DNA from: VXRN01 sp963664365
GTDB taxonomy: Bacteria > Chloroflexota > Dehalococcoidia > Lucifugimonadales > UBA1123
Length of the DNA: 64,000 nt
Reading direction: 5' to 3'
Assembly (NCBI GenBank): GCA_963664365.1
Contig: OY761144.1
Location: 992,001 to 1,056,000 of the forward strand
In this document: piece by piece, positions 43,060-50,639 of the stretch
How the letters are laid out: each line of letters opens with the position of its first letter
Position numbering within the stretch: the first letter of the stretch is position 1
Notes under the pieces: model-generated
What the model was told of the DNA's origin: nothing
Seen by the model: only the letters and a program-made list of their open reading frames with translations
The model's database searches: none
Translations under genes and position numbers: made by a program

Positions 43060-43154
43060 CTGCTTACTCTCCTTGAGGTCGCTTCGCGCCGGGCTTGGCC
43101 CAGCGCCGTTGTCGTTCTCTGCATAGCATTATCGAGGGCGCGTGTTGCGAGGGT

Positions 43155-43181
43155 GTTACGCGGATGTAAACTTTGTGTTAC
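43155..43181 (-). promoter_or_regulatory. GlnR-like operator upstream of the small gene and glnA
   Basis: GTTAC at 43155, GTAAAC at 43166 and GTTAC at 43177 follow at exact 11-base steps. Pairs of GTnAC and GnAAC boxes at this phase are the known pattern of actinobacterial GlnR sites. A GATAAT -10-like box lies downstream at 43133-43128 on the minus strand, so the boxes would be centred near -48. Confidence 0.6.
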
Positions 43182-43331
43182 ATATCACAATCCGGGGGCG
43201 CGGGCGTCTCGCCTGCGCTCCTAAGGGCGCCCGGCGATTCGATGGTGGATTTTGGTAGGATAGACATGTGACCATCGCAATTGTAGAATGCACTCATTCT
43301 CAGTAAGCGTACCCCACGATGGAGGCAAGAA

Positions 43332-43643
43332 ATGACTCTGACGCAAGAGAGGCCCAAGCCGTTCTCTTTGGAAGAGCTCATGGCTATACTGCGGGAAAGG
43401 CCTGCCACTCCACGTGAGATTTTTTCCAAAGCCGTTGGAGCGGTTATCCGGTCACATGAGGAGGGGTACATATCTGAGAAGGAAGCGGACGTGCTTCTCA
43501 GGTGCATTGCCGCCCATCATGTCTCTACCACAATGGAAGACTGGATAAACTCCTCAATAAACGATTTGTTCGAATTCGAGCAGGCTAGAGGCAATGGCCG
43601 CAGCCGCAGATTCTTGTCGGAACTCCCTGAGCCCTGGGGTTGA
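43332..43643 (+). CDS. Small protein of unknown function
   Basis: The 103-residue product starts behind GGAGGCAAG. It is mainly helical, with PFSLEELMAILRERPATPREIFSKAVGAVIRSHEEGYISEKEADVLLRCIAAHHVS as its core, which resembles a helical bundle of unknown type. The sequence at 43261-43289 (TAGACA, 17 bases, TAGAAT) is a plausible promoter. It is followed after 4 bases by a gene for a membrane protein, so the two form a unit. No family was recognised. Confidence 0.5.
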   Translation: MTLTQERPKPFSLEELMAILRERPATPREIFSKAVGAVIRSHEEGYISEKEADVLLRCIAAHHVSTTMEDWINSSINDLFEFEQARGNGRSRRFLSELPEPWG

Positions 43644-43647
43644 TCGT

Positions 43648-44085
43648 ATGCTTCCCAACACTCCGCCACACGGAGAAGAGCCTGAAGACATTGCTTCACC
43701 CACAAGCATAGAGGACGACGAGCAGCCAACGCCTGCTGATGTCGCTCAAAAACTTCCCGAAGGCGAATTAAGGGGGGCGCTTCAGGCATTCTTCGCTAGA
43801 ACGTCCATTGCAAACCCCATAGCGGATAGAATCACCAGTGAGCACGTCAGCGCTATGCTGTCTCTTCGGGCAGAAGAGCGGCGAATGGACTACGGGGATC
43901 GAAGGCATTCCCGCTGGCTCTTCACCGGCTTCGCCGTTTTCGTCATAATCGTCGCAGTCGGCTTTAGCGTGTTCCTGGCGGACAGGCAGCAGGACGCGCT
44001 ACTGACCGATCTTCTGACAAAGCTCATCATAGCCTTGGGCGGTTTCGGCGCGGGTTGGGGGGCGTCATCCTATTTCAGGCGGTGA
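43648..44085 (+). CDS. Small two-helix membrane protein
   Basis: The ATG at 43648 lies 4 bases after the preceding stop. The 145-residue product has an acidic N-terminal tail, an amphipathic helix with LPEGELRGALQAFFARTSI and SEHVSAMLSLRAEERRMD, then two membrane helices (LFTGFAVFVIIVAVGFSVFLA and LLTKLIIALGGFGAGWGAS). The layout resembles DUF2335-like membrane proteins, but I would not insist. It is expected to be in one transcript with the gene upstream. Function unknown. Confidence 0.5.
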   Translation: MLPNTPPHGEEPEDIASPTSIEDDEQPTPADVAQKLPEGELRGALQAFFARTSIANPIADRITSEHVSAMLSLRAEERRMDYGDRRHSRWLFTGFAVFVIIVAVGFSVFLADRQQDALLTDLLTKLIIALGGFGAGWGASSYFRR

Positions 44086-44105
44086 CGGTCCACTTCACAA
44101 ATGAA

Positions 44106-44150
44106 AAAGGCCCCGGCCGCTCAAGCCCCCTTAGAGCAACCAGGGCCTTT
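44106..44150 (-). terminator. Terminator of the ammonium transporter gene
   Basis: AAAGGCCC and GGGCCTTT pair across 29 bases. On the minus strand the last arm is followed by a T-run in CCTTTTTCATTTG. It lies 51 bases after the amt stop. Confidence 0.6.
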
Positions 44151-44200
44151 GAAGAATGGAAGGTAATCGACTTTGTCGACGCCGTCCCTATCGGCCTGTG

Positions 44201-45514
44201 TCAGTCCGCCATCTCCGCGTAGGCGGCCGCGCCGTGCTCCGGCACGTCGAGGCCCTCTTCTTCCTCGTCGTCTGATGCCCGAAGGCCCATTGTCAGGTCG
44301 ATGAGCTTGAACAGGATCAGGCCCGCGCCCAGACCCCAGGCGACCGCGACGAGCAGGCCCACGATCTGCGGGACAAGCTGCTCGGCATTGCCGTAGATCA
44401 GTCCGGTCACCTCGTTGTTGCCTGCCGCGAAAATGGCCACGGCCAGTATGCCCCACGCGCCGCAGATGCCGTGTACGGCAACCGCGCCGACCGGGTCGTC
44501 GGCCTTGACTACGCTCCTCACGAACCACACGCCAGCGATCATGATGCCGCCCGCGAGCAGACCGATGACGACCGCGCCCCACGGGTCCACGTAGGCGCAG
44601 CCCGCGGTGATGCCGACGAGTCCGCCAAGCGCGCCGTTGCACGCCATTTCGATGTCGGCCTTGCCGGTGCGAATGAGTTGGATGTAGATCGCGGAGGTCG
44701 CGCCAGCCGCGCCGGCCAGCAGGGTGTTGACCGCGTTCAGGCCCAGGGTGTCCGAGTTGACGTTGAATCCGAACCAGCCGAAGAACAGGATGAACGTCCC
44801 GATGACGACGTAGGGCATGTTGTGGCCCTTGAGTTCGGCGCCCTCGCGGAATCCTTTCCTCGGGCCGACCACAATCGCGCCCGCCAGAGCCAGGAAGCCG
44901 CCGATCATGTGGACGACGGCGGAGCCGGCGTAGTCCGCGAAGCCCGGGCCTATCTGGGTCAGCCAGCCCTCGTCGTTCCAGGCCCAATGGCCGTAGATCG
45001 GGTACACGAGCGCGCCGACGATGAAGCTGTAGGCGAAGTACGCGTTGATTTTCGTACGCTCGGCCATCGCTCCCGCTATGATCGTCGCCGCGGTTCCGGC
45101 GAACACCATCTGGAACAGCCATCCGACGAGCTCCGTGTCCTCGAAGTCGATGAGGAAGAACCCGGTTCCGCCGATGATCCCGGCGGCTCCGCCGCCGCCC
45201 ATCATGAGCGCGAAACCGAATGCCCAGAAACCCAGGGACGCTATGCAGAAGTCGAGGAACGATTTGGTCATGTAGTTGACCGTGTTCTTGGAGCGGATCA
45301 GGCCCGCGCCCAGAAAGGCGAATCCCGCCTGCATGAAGAAGACCATGGCCGCCGCGACCACGAGAACGAAGTCGTTGAGCGTGTCGCTCACCTCACTCGC
45401 GGATTGCGCGTAGGCCAGTCCTCCGCTACCTATGAATACTCCGATTCCCAGCAACGCCACCATCCACAGCCGCAGCTTGAATGGGGTTAGAGCCAGAACT
45501 TTTGCGTTAGTCAA
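44201..45514 (-). CDS. amt: Ammonium transporter
   Basis: I place the start at the TTG at 45514, because GAGGAGGT lies 8 bases before it. The longer ORF would add 64 residues that look non-coding. The 437-residue product has an N-terminal signal-like helix and the eleven-helix Amt fold with FLGAGLIRSKNTVN, the pore His in VHMIGGFLALAGAIV and the second pore His in VHGICGAWG, plus CNGALGGLVGITAGCAYV. It imports ammonium or ammonia. Operator boxes of the glnA type lie upstream. No PII gene follows, which is unusual. Confidence 0.88.
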   Translation of the reverse strand: MTNAKVLALTPFKLRLWMVALLGIGVFIGSGGLAYAQSASEVSDTLNDFVLVVAAAMVFFMQAGFAFLGAGLIRSKNTVNYMTKSFLDFCIASLGFWAFGFALMMGGGGAAGIIGGTGFFLIDFEDTELVGWLFQMVFAGTAATIIAGAMAERTKINAYFAYSFIVGALVYPIYGHWAWNDEGWLTQIGPGFADYAGSAVVHMIGGFLALAGAIVVGPRKGFREGAELKGHNMPYVVIGTFILFFGWFGFNVNSDTLGLNAVNTLLAGAAGATSAIYIQLIRTGKADIEMACNGALGGLVGITAGCAYVDPWGAVVIGLLAGGIMIAGVWFVRSVVKADDPVGAVAVHGICGAWGILAVAIFAAGNNEVTGLIYGNAEQLVPQIVGLLVAVAWGLGAGLILFKLIDLTMGLRASDDEEEEGLDVPEHGAAAYAEMAD

Positions 45515-45600
45515 TTTCTTTACCTCCTCGTATGGATCGGGGCTGACAGCCATCGAGAGGAGATAATACGCCTCGGGTATTTCCGATTCGTTTCTCGCAT

Positions 45601-45639
45601 GTAACATCTTTATTGCAGGGATGTTACATTTGTGTAAAC
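45601..45639 (-). promoter_or_regulatory. GlnR-like operator upstream of amt
   Basis: GTAAC at 45601, GTTAC at 45623 and GTAAAC at 45634 stand at multiples of 11 bases. The pair GTTAC-N6-GTAAAC is identical in form and orientation to that before the first glnA unit. A TATTAT box at 45568-45563 on the minus strand would place the operators between about -45 and -83. Confidence 0.6.
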
Positions 45640-45720
45640 GCGCACATTGGCACATAATACGTGGCATCGTCACTATGTCGGTATGGAAACACACGCGAGT
45701 ATCCAATCGTCACGTCGGCA

Positions 45721-45748
45721 TTGCTATCTTGCCAAGTAGCGCTATAAT
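45721..45748 (+). promoter_or_regulatory. Promoter of the small gene at 45798
   Basis: TTGCTA at 45721-45726 and the perfect -10 box TATAAT at 45743-45748 are 16 bases apart. The start codon follows 49 bases after the -10 box. Confidence 0.5.
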
Positions 45749-45797
45749 GCGCTCTCAGATACCATACTGAGCGATGCCCGCTGAGTTAGGACGGACA

Positions 45798-46079
45798 ATG
45801 GTTGTAAAGCAATCCCTGCACAGGCTTGTGGACGAGCTTCCGGAGGAGGAGCTCTCAACCGCCCTCAGATTTCTTCAGTATCTGAAAGACGTGAGCGGCG
45901 AACCCTACGAAACCTATCTGGATGACTCGGACAGCGGCTCCTACGCCGAGGCCGTGGTTTCGGACCCCGAAGACCTACCCGCACTGGTGACCGAGGAGGA
46001 ACAGGGGTTGTCGGTCGCCGACGCTTGGCAGAAGTACCTCACCACGAAGTCCGATCCTTTGAGCTCACTGCCGGACTAG
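45798..46079 (+). CDS. Small acidic protein of unknown function
   Basis: The ATG at 45798 is preceded by TTAGGACGG and is preferred to an in-frame ATG at 45774. The 93-residue product starts VVKQSLHRLVDELPEEELSTALRFLQYLKD, a helical segment seen at the N-terminus of many small antitoxin-like proteins, then an acidic linker and a final helix EEEQGLSVADAWQKYL. No toxin gene follows. A strong hairpin lies 44 bases after the stop. It could be an orphan antitoxin. Confidence 0.5.
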   Translation: MVVKQSLHRLVDELPEEELSTALRFLQYLKDVSGEPYETYLDDSDSGSYAEAVVSDPEDLPALVTEEEQGLSVADAWQKYLTTKSDPLSSLPD

Positions 46080-46122
46080 CCCGACGCGACGCGGGTCGCC
46101 ATCCACTCCTGGACAAACACAA

Positions 46123-46151
46123 ACGGCCCGGACCATTTTGGTCCGGGCCGT
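46123..46151 (+). terminator. Terminator behind the small acidic protein gene
   Basis: ACGGCCCGGACCA and TGGTCCGGGCCGT form a perfect 13-base stem around TTT. It is the strongest hairpin in this part of the window. A CTAATT tract follows instead of a pure T-run. Confidence 0.7.
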
Positions 46152-46310
46152 CTAATTGGCATCTATCAGTCCGATTCAGACACGCTCACCCCCGCTCGCG
46201 TGGAGCGGAGGACTGCCATATTGCATTGCCTGCCCTTCAGACTCTGCTCACATCGTCAGGATGCCTTGCCGATCTTGAACAAGGAAACCCTAGGCTTTTC
46301 CTATTCGAAA

Positions 46311-46370
46311 AGCTTGGCGCCGCAGGTCAAGCAGGTTCCTTTCGCAGCAGGGCGTCCGCTCTGTAAGGTT
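46311..46370 (-). pseudogene. Zinc-ribbon fragment of DUF5679 type
   Basis: On the minus strand a frame closing at 46313-46311 reads LQSGRPAAKGTCLTCGAKLF, the C-terminal half of a DUF5679 zinc ribbon with its CxxCG knuckle. The N-terminal half with the first cysteine pair is not recognisable upstream, and no start codon was found. It stands directly behind the gene at 46429-46626, whose product looks like the same family without cysteines. It may be a remnant of an older copy. Confidence 0.35.
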
Positions 46371-46428
46371 GCTTGACACCGTAGAGGGTTGCGAAAACCA
46401 GCCCCGTACCCGTGTAGGCGAGCTTGGT

Positions 46429-46626
46429 CTAGCTCTCTTCTTCGACTCCCTCCGCCCGCAGCTTGTCGGCCTCAGCAGTGCCCAGAATGCGGAACACGGG
46501 CGTGCCGGGGTCCTCGTCTGCCACGCCCCGAACGGCGGGGCGCCCGTTCTTCATCGTCACCAGCTTGGGATTGCGAATCACGACTTTCTTCCGGAGCTTC
46601 ATCGAGTACGCGGTCAGTTCGGCCAT
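46429..46626 (-). CDS. DUF5679-like protein lacking zinc cysteines
   Basis: AAGGAG lies 6 bases before the ATG at 46626. The 65-residue product reads MAELTAYSMKLRKKVVIRNP and goes on with VTMKNGRPAVRG, closely similar to DUF5679 zinc-ribbon proteins (YCVKC... VTxKNGRPAxxGxCPxCGT). The first knuckle is replaced by YSMKL and the second by GVADEDPG, so all four cysteines are missing. The fold must be held otherwise, or the protein has another role. It lies 155 bases downstream of a tRNA gene on the same strand. Confidence 0.5.
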   Translation of the reverse strand: MAELTAYSMKLRKKVVIRNPKLVTMKNGRPAVRGVADEDPGTPVFRILGTAEADKLRAEGVEEES

Positions 46627-46780
46627 CACCTTCTCCTTGTTTTGGAACTCGGCAAGTATAATACCTGAACTTTGTCCATTTTGCTATACCCCATGAGTTT
46701 GGTCTCGCGCGTACCCGGAGACCGCGGCAAGGAAGCAAAATGAATCTACTCCGTCAAGCGCAGATCAGGCGAGAGGGTAT

Positions 46781-46857
46781 TGGTGGGCGGTACTGGATTT
46801 GAACCGGTGACCTCTGCGATGTCAACGCAGCGCTCTAGACCACTGAGCTAACCGCCC
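46781..46857 (-). tRNA. tRNA-Val (GAC)
   Basis: The minus strand folds into a cloverleaf with the 7-base acceptor pair GGGCGGT/ACCGCCC, discriminator A and encoded CCA. The D-arm is AGCTCAGTGGTCTAGAGC-like. The anticodon stem CTGCG/CGCAG encloses the loop TTGACAT with anticodon GAC, which reads the valine codon GUC. The T-arm contains GGTTCAAATCC. A promoter with TTGACC and TAGACT lies just upstream. Confidence 0.92.
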
Positions 46858-46878
46858 ACGAAAGTTGAATCCGGCCCA

Positions 46879-46939
46879 AGTCTAGCAAGCGCGCCAAAGC
46901 TGGTCAACCTGTTGACGAATCCAGTATTTCTAGTACACT
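46879..46939. promoter_or_regulatory. Adjacent divergent promoters of tRNA-Val and the SDR gene
   Basis: On the minus strand TTGACC (46907-46902), 17 bases and TAGACT (46884-46879) serve the tRNA. On the plus strand TTGACG (46912-46917), 16 bases and TACACT (46934-46939) can serve the SDR gene at 47027. The two -35 boxes are only 4 bases apart, so polymerases on the two may interfere. Confidence 0.55.
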
Positions 46940-47026
46940 GAGTCGGGGGAAGTCCTGCGGGACTTGAAATACCCCGATAGACACGGCCGGAAGGGGCCGT
47001 GTACGCTTGACAACTGGGAGAGATAC

Positions 47027-47953
47027 ATGGTGGATACGCTTACCGGAAAAGTCGCCATAGTCACAGGCGCGGGACGCGGCATCGGACGCGGGGTTGCGCT
47101 CCAGCTTGCCGCTGAGGGGGCCAAGGTAGTGGTCAACGACCTCGGCGGCAACGTCGACGGAACGGGAGAGTCGCAAAGCCCCGCCGACGAGGTTGTGGCT
47201 GAGATAAAGGCGAGCGGCGGAGACGCCGTCGCCTGCTACGACTCGGTAGCCACGATGGAAGGCGGCGAGAACATCGTCAAGTCGGCCCTGGACAGCTTCG
47301 GCAAGCTCGACATCGTCGTTACCGTCGCGGGCATACTCAGGGACCGGATGGTCTTCAACATGACGGAGGAGGAATGGGACGACGTCATCGCCGTCCACCT
47401 CAAGGGGACGTTCACAGTTTGCAAGTTCGCGTCGATTCTGTTCAGGCAGCAGAGATCGGGGCGGATCATCACCTTCGCGTCTGAGTCGGGGTTGTTCGGC
47501 AACACGGGGCAGGCTAACTACGCCGCCGCGAAGTCCGGCATTGCCGGATTCACGAAGGTCGTGGCCAGAGACCTCGGACGCTACGGCGTCACCGCCAACT
47601 CGATCTGTCCCAGGGCGTCGTCGCGGATGACGGCGACGGTCCCGGACGTGGCGCGGCAGATGAGGTCTACAAGATCAGAGGCGGACACCGCTCCAACGCA
47701 GCAGGGGCCGCTCGATCCCAACGACATCGCTCCGTTCGTCGCCTATCTCGCAAGCGACATGGCGGCGAACGTCAACGGGCAGACGTTCCTGGTGTACGGG
47801 GGCAACATAACGCTGCTGTCGCTTCCTCGCAGAGTCAGAACGATCTTCAAGAACGGGCAGTGGACTCTGGACGAGTTGAAGGAGATGGTTCCGGCGAACG
47901 TCACGCGCGGACTTCCGAACCCATCGCCGCCGCAGCCTCCGAGGCAGAGGTAG
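47027..47953 (+). CDS. Short-chain dehydrogenase/reductase, tandem copy 1
   Basis: GGGAGAG precedes the ATG at 47027 and sets the start. The 308-residue product has the nucleotide motif VTGAGRGIGRGVALQLA, a VNDLGGNVDGTGES segment and the catalytic Tyr-x3-Lys in NYAAAKSG with Ser in FASESG. It matches the multifunctional-enzyme-type 3-hydroxyacyl-CoA dehydrogenase branch (GILRDRMVFNMTEEEWD). The usual NNAG motif is altered to VTVAG. A close paralogue follows 57 bases downstream; both end in PPQPPRQ. Confidence 0.85.
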   Translation: MVDTLTGKVAIVTGAGRGIGRGVALQLAAEGAKVVVNDLGGNVDGTGESQSPADEVVAEIKASGGDAVACYDSVATMEGGENIVKSALDSFGKLDIVVTVAGILRDRMVFNMTEEEWDDVIAVHLKGTFTVCKFASILFRQQRSGRIITFASESGLFGNTGQANYAAAKSGIAGFTKVVARDLGRYGVTANSICPRASSRMTATVPDVARQMRSTRSEADTAPTQQGPLDPNDIAPFVAYLASDMAANVNGQTFLVYGGNITLLSLPRRVRTIFKNGQWTLDELKEMVPANVTRGLPNPSPPQPPRQR

Positions 47954-48010
47954 CGACTTCATGCCAACACCGAATCAAGAGAAAACTCATTCCGACGGGA
48001 GACCTTAATC

Positions 48011-48940
48011 ATGGGAGACCTGCTCAAAGACAAAGTTGCCATCGTCACCGGTTCCGGGCGAGGCATAGGCGCGGGCATCGCCAAGATGTTCGGGTCCGAA
48101 GGGGCCAAAGTGGTAGTCAATGACCTCGGGGGCGCGGTGGACGGCACCGGTGAGTCGTTGGCGCCGGCGGACGAAGTGGTCGCGGAGATCAGGGACGCGG
48201 GCGGTGAAGCCGTCGCCAACTACGACTCGGTCGCCACGATGGAGGGCGGCGAGAATATCGTCAAGACCGCGCTAGACAACTTCGGCAAGGTCGATATCGT
48301 CGTCACTCCGGCGGGCATCCTGCGGGATCGCATGGTGTTCAACATGACGGAGGCGGAGTGGGACGACGTCATTGCCGTCCACCTCAAGGGGACGTTCGCC
48401 GTCTGCAAGTTCGCGTCCATACTGTTCAGGCAGCAGAGAAGCGGGTGCATCATCACGTTCTCCTCCACGTCCGGGTTGTACGGCAACTCAGGGCAGTCCA
48501 ACTACGGAGCGGCCAAGGACGGCATCGCCGGATTCACGCGGGCGGTGGCGCGAGACATGGGACGCTACGGAGCTAGGGTCAACGGCATATCGCCGGGAGC
48601 GAACTCGCGCATGACGGCCACCGTGCCGGACTCGGCGCGTCAGATCAGGGCGGCCTCCGGCATCCAGACCTCATCGGCTCAGCGAGCGCTAGACCTTCGG
48701 CGGGAGCCGGATGACATCGCGCCGTTCGTTACGTGGCTGGCATCCGACGAGGCCAAGGACGTTAACGGATACATATTCCACGTCACGGGCGGGGAGATCT
48801 CGCTGATGAACAACCCTGAGCCGGCCCGCACTCTCCAGAAGAACGGCCGCTGGAGCGTGGAGGAGATCGCCGCGATGTTCCCGGGGACGCTGGGCATGGA
48901 CATGGTCAACCCCGCTCCGCCACAGCCGCCGAGGCAGTAG
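48011..48940 (+). CDS. Short-chain dehydrogenase/reductase, tandem copy 2
   Basis: The 309-residue product is a close paralogue of the preceding gene, with VTGSGRGIGAGIAKMFG, DLGGAVDGTGES, GILRDRMVFNMTEAEWD and the catalytic NYGAAKDG with Ser in SSTSG. The NNAG position reads VTPAG. A C-terminal extension of about 60 residues (FHVTGGEISLMNNPE and a final PPQPPRQ) is shared with copy 1. Tandem duplication with some divergence suggests different substrates or cofactor use. Known relatives act on 3-hydroxyacyl-CoA or steroid-like substrates. Confidence 0.85.
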   Translation: MGDLLKDKVAIVTGSGRGIGAGIAKMFGSEGAKVVVNDLGGAVDGTGESLAPADEVVAEIRDAGGEAVANYDSVATMEGGENIVKTALDNFGKVDIVVTPAGILRDRMVFNMTEAEWDDVIAVHLKGTFAVCKFASILFRQQRSGCIITFSSTSGLYGNSGQSNYGAAKDGIAGFTRAVARDMGRYGARVNGISPGANSRMTATVPDSARQIRAASGIQTSSAQRALDLRREPDDIAPFVTWLASDEAKDVNGYIFHVTGGEISLMNNPEPARTLQKNGRWSVEEIAAMFPGTLGMDMVNPAPPQPPRQ

Positions 48941-48992
48941 GGGTACACCGCCGCCGTCCCGAAAGTCCGCTCAAGGCCAGCCAGGAGTTGTC

Positions 48993-49976
48993 ATGGACCC
49001 GCTGGAACTCGCTCAGATCGGAACTACCGACGTGCGCGTCACTCGACTCGGCTTTGGGGGCGCGCCGCTGGGCGCGGCGTCAGGCGCTGAGGGCCGAATC
49101 CGCGCGATAGATACCGTCAGTCGCGGCTACGAACTGGGCCTGCGGTTCTTCGACACCGCGCCGCTGTACGGCAAGGGAAAGAGCGAGCGGTACTTTGGGA
49201 GCGCGCTTTCTGCCTTCGATAGAGACCGGTTCACGCTGTCCTCGAAGGTCGGGCGGGTGATAAACCACAACTTCTCCGGCCCGCTCGACCTTTACGCGGA
49301 AGACCCACCCTTCGACATGGTGTTCGATTTCAGCTATAACGGCATCCGGCGGTCGATAGACGAGACCCTTGCGCGGACGGGTCTGGATCGGCTCGACATC
49401 GTGCTAATCCACGATCCCGATGACCATTGGGAGCAGGCGATCGGCGAGGCGTACCCGACGCTGGCGGAACTGCGGTCGCAGGGCGTCATCGGCGCGATCG
49501 GCGCGGGTATGAACGAGTGGGAGATGCCCGCGCGCTTCGCCCGCGAGGGCGACTTTGACTGCTTCCTCATAGCGGGCCGCTACACACTGCTGGATCACTC
49601 CGCGCTGGACGTTCTGCTGCCGCTGTGCGAGGAGAAACAGATCAGCGTCATTCTCGGCGGGCCGTATAACAGCGGCGTGCTGGCGTCTGACCTTGGGCCG
49701 TCCACCACCTATTTCTACGAACGGACGCCGCCGGAGGTGCTGGAGACTGCGAAGGAGATCAAGGCGGTGTGCGACAGGCACGACGTGCCTCTGAAGGCCG
49801 CCGCGCTCCAGTTCGGGCTGGCGCACCCGGCGGTCGCGGCGACGATCCCGGGGCCTCGCAACCAGGAAGAGGTGGAGGAGAACATCGCCATGGTCAGATA
49901 CGAGATTCCAGCTGACCTGTGGTCGGAGTTGAAGTCCGAGGGCCTGATACCTGAGGAAGCGCCGGCGCCGGGATGA
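48993..49976 (+). CDS. Aldo/keto reductase (aldose 1-dehydrogenase type)
   Basis: The 327-residue product follows AGGAG and has the AKR barrel: VTRLGFGGAPLG, GLRFFDTAPLYGKGKSE with the catalytic Asp and Tyr, LSSKVGR with the catalytic Lys, LIHDPDDH and the C-terminal cofactor loop TIPGPRNQEEVEENI. It resembles D-threo-aldose 1-dehydrogenase and L-fucose dehydrogenase. A rhamnose mutarotase-like gene and a malate/lactate-type dehydrogenase gene follow on the same strand, so a deoxysugar pathway is probable. Confidence 0.82.
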   Translation: MDPLELAQIGTTDVRVTRLGFGGAPLGAASGAEGRIRAIDTVSRGYELGLRFFDTAPLYGKGKSERYFGSALSAFDRDRFTLSSKVGRVINHNFSGPLDLYAEDPPFDMVFDFSYNGIRRSIDETLARTGLDRLDIVLIHDPDDHWEQAIGEAYPTLAELRSQGVIGAIGAGMNEWEMPARFAREGDFDCFLIAGRYTLLDHSALDVLLPLCEEKQISVILGGPYNSGVLASDLGPSTTYFYERTPPEVLETAKEIKAVCDRHDVPLKAAALQFGLAHPAVAATIPGPRNQEEVEENIAMVRYEIPADLWSELKSEGLIPEEAPAPG

Positions 49977-50050
49977 CAATACGATTGTACTATGCTGAAC
50001 GGTAGGCAAACTGGGCGAGTATCCCTGTGGATGGAAAGGAGAATCTCCAA

Positions 50051-50242
50051 ATGACCATCACTCGCTGGCTCAGACAGAAAGTGGAGGAAGAACAACTCGA
50101 AGAGGTACGGGCTGAAGGCATGGCGAAAGGCATGCACGAAGGATCGGCAAGAACACACTCCGCCTGGTTGGAATGGTACAACCGCTCCCAAGAAGCGCGG
50201 AAGAAGGGCGAACCATTCGACGAGCCGCCGCCGGAATTGTAA
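50051..50242 (+). CDS. Small charged protein coupled to a mutarotase gene
   Basis: GGAAAGGAG lies 9 bases before the ATG at 50051. The 63-residue product reads MTITRWLRQKVEEEQLEEVR and goes on with AEGMAKGMHEGS, then a helical WLEWYNRSQEA segment. It resembles the small helix protein at 7258 in style. The stop TAA overlaps the next start by one base (TAATG), so translation is coupled to the mutarotase gene. I do not recognise a function. Confidence 0.5.
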   Translation: MTITRWLRQKVEEEQLEEVRAEGMAKGMHEGSARTHSAWLEWYNRSQEARKKGEPFDEPPPEL

Positions 50243-50607
50243 TGAAGTCTTTCGCGATGACCCTAGACCTGAAGGATGACCCCTCGGTTATCGAAGAGTA
50301 CACGCGCTATCACCGCGAGGTGTGGCCTGAAGTGATAGCGGGACTGCGATCTATCGGCATCCGGAAGATGAAGATATTCCTCCTGGAAACGCGGATGTTC
50401 ATGTACATCGAGACGCCTGACGACTTCGACCCTCTGACGGACTTCCAGCGTTACACGGACTCTGCGCCGAGGGCGGCCGAGTGGGACGCGTTGATGAGGA
50501 AGTTTCAGGTTCGGGTGAGCGGCGCGCGAGAAGGCGAGTGGTGGGCCGGAATGGAAGAGGTCTTCGACATCGACTGGTTCGACCAGCCCACGACAAACAC
50601 AGATTAG
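50242..50607 (+). CDS. rhaM: L-rhamnose/L-fucose mutarotase family protein
   Basis: The ATG overlaps the preceding stop. The 121-residue product has the RhaM/FucU-like dimeric alpha-beta barrel pattern: FAMTLDLKDDPSVIEEYTRYHREVWPEV with the active-site Tyr and His, then GIRKMKIFLLETRMFMYIETPDDF, and DALMRKFQ. Mutarotases interconvert sugar anomers. With the flanking aldose dehydrogenase and dehydrogenase genes it fits deoxysugar breakdown. The exact sugar is unknown. Confidence 0.75.
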   Translation: MKSFAMTLDLKDDPSVIEEYTRYHREVWPEVIAGLRSIGIRKMKIFLLETRMFMYIETPDDFDPLTDFQRYTDSAPRAAEWDALMRKFQVRVSGAREGEWWAGMEEVFDIDWFDQPTTNTD

Positions 50608-50639
50608 CTTTCCCCCAGTGTTGAGAGAGGTAGGCTCCC

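Noticed and set aside
46152..46310. Possible structured RNA between a terminator and the zinc-ribbon fragment
   Set aside because: No tmRNA, 6S, SRP or riboswitch core could be recognised; only weak pairing is seen.
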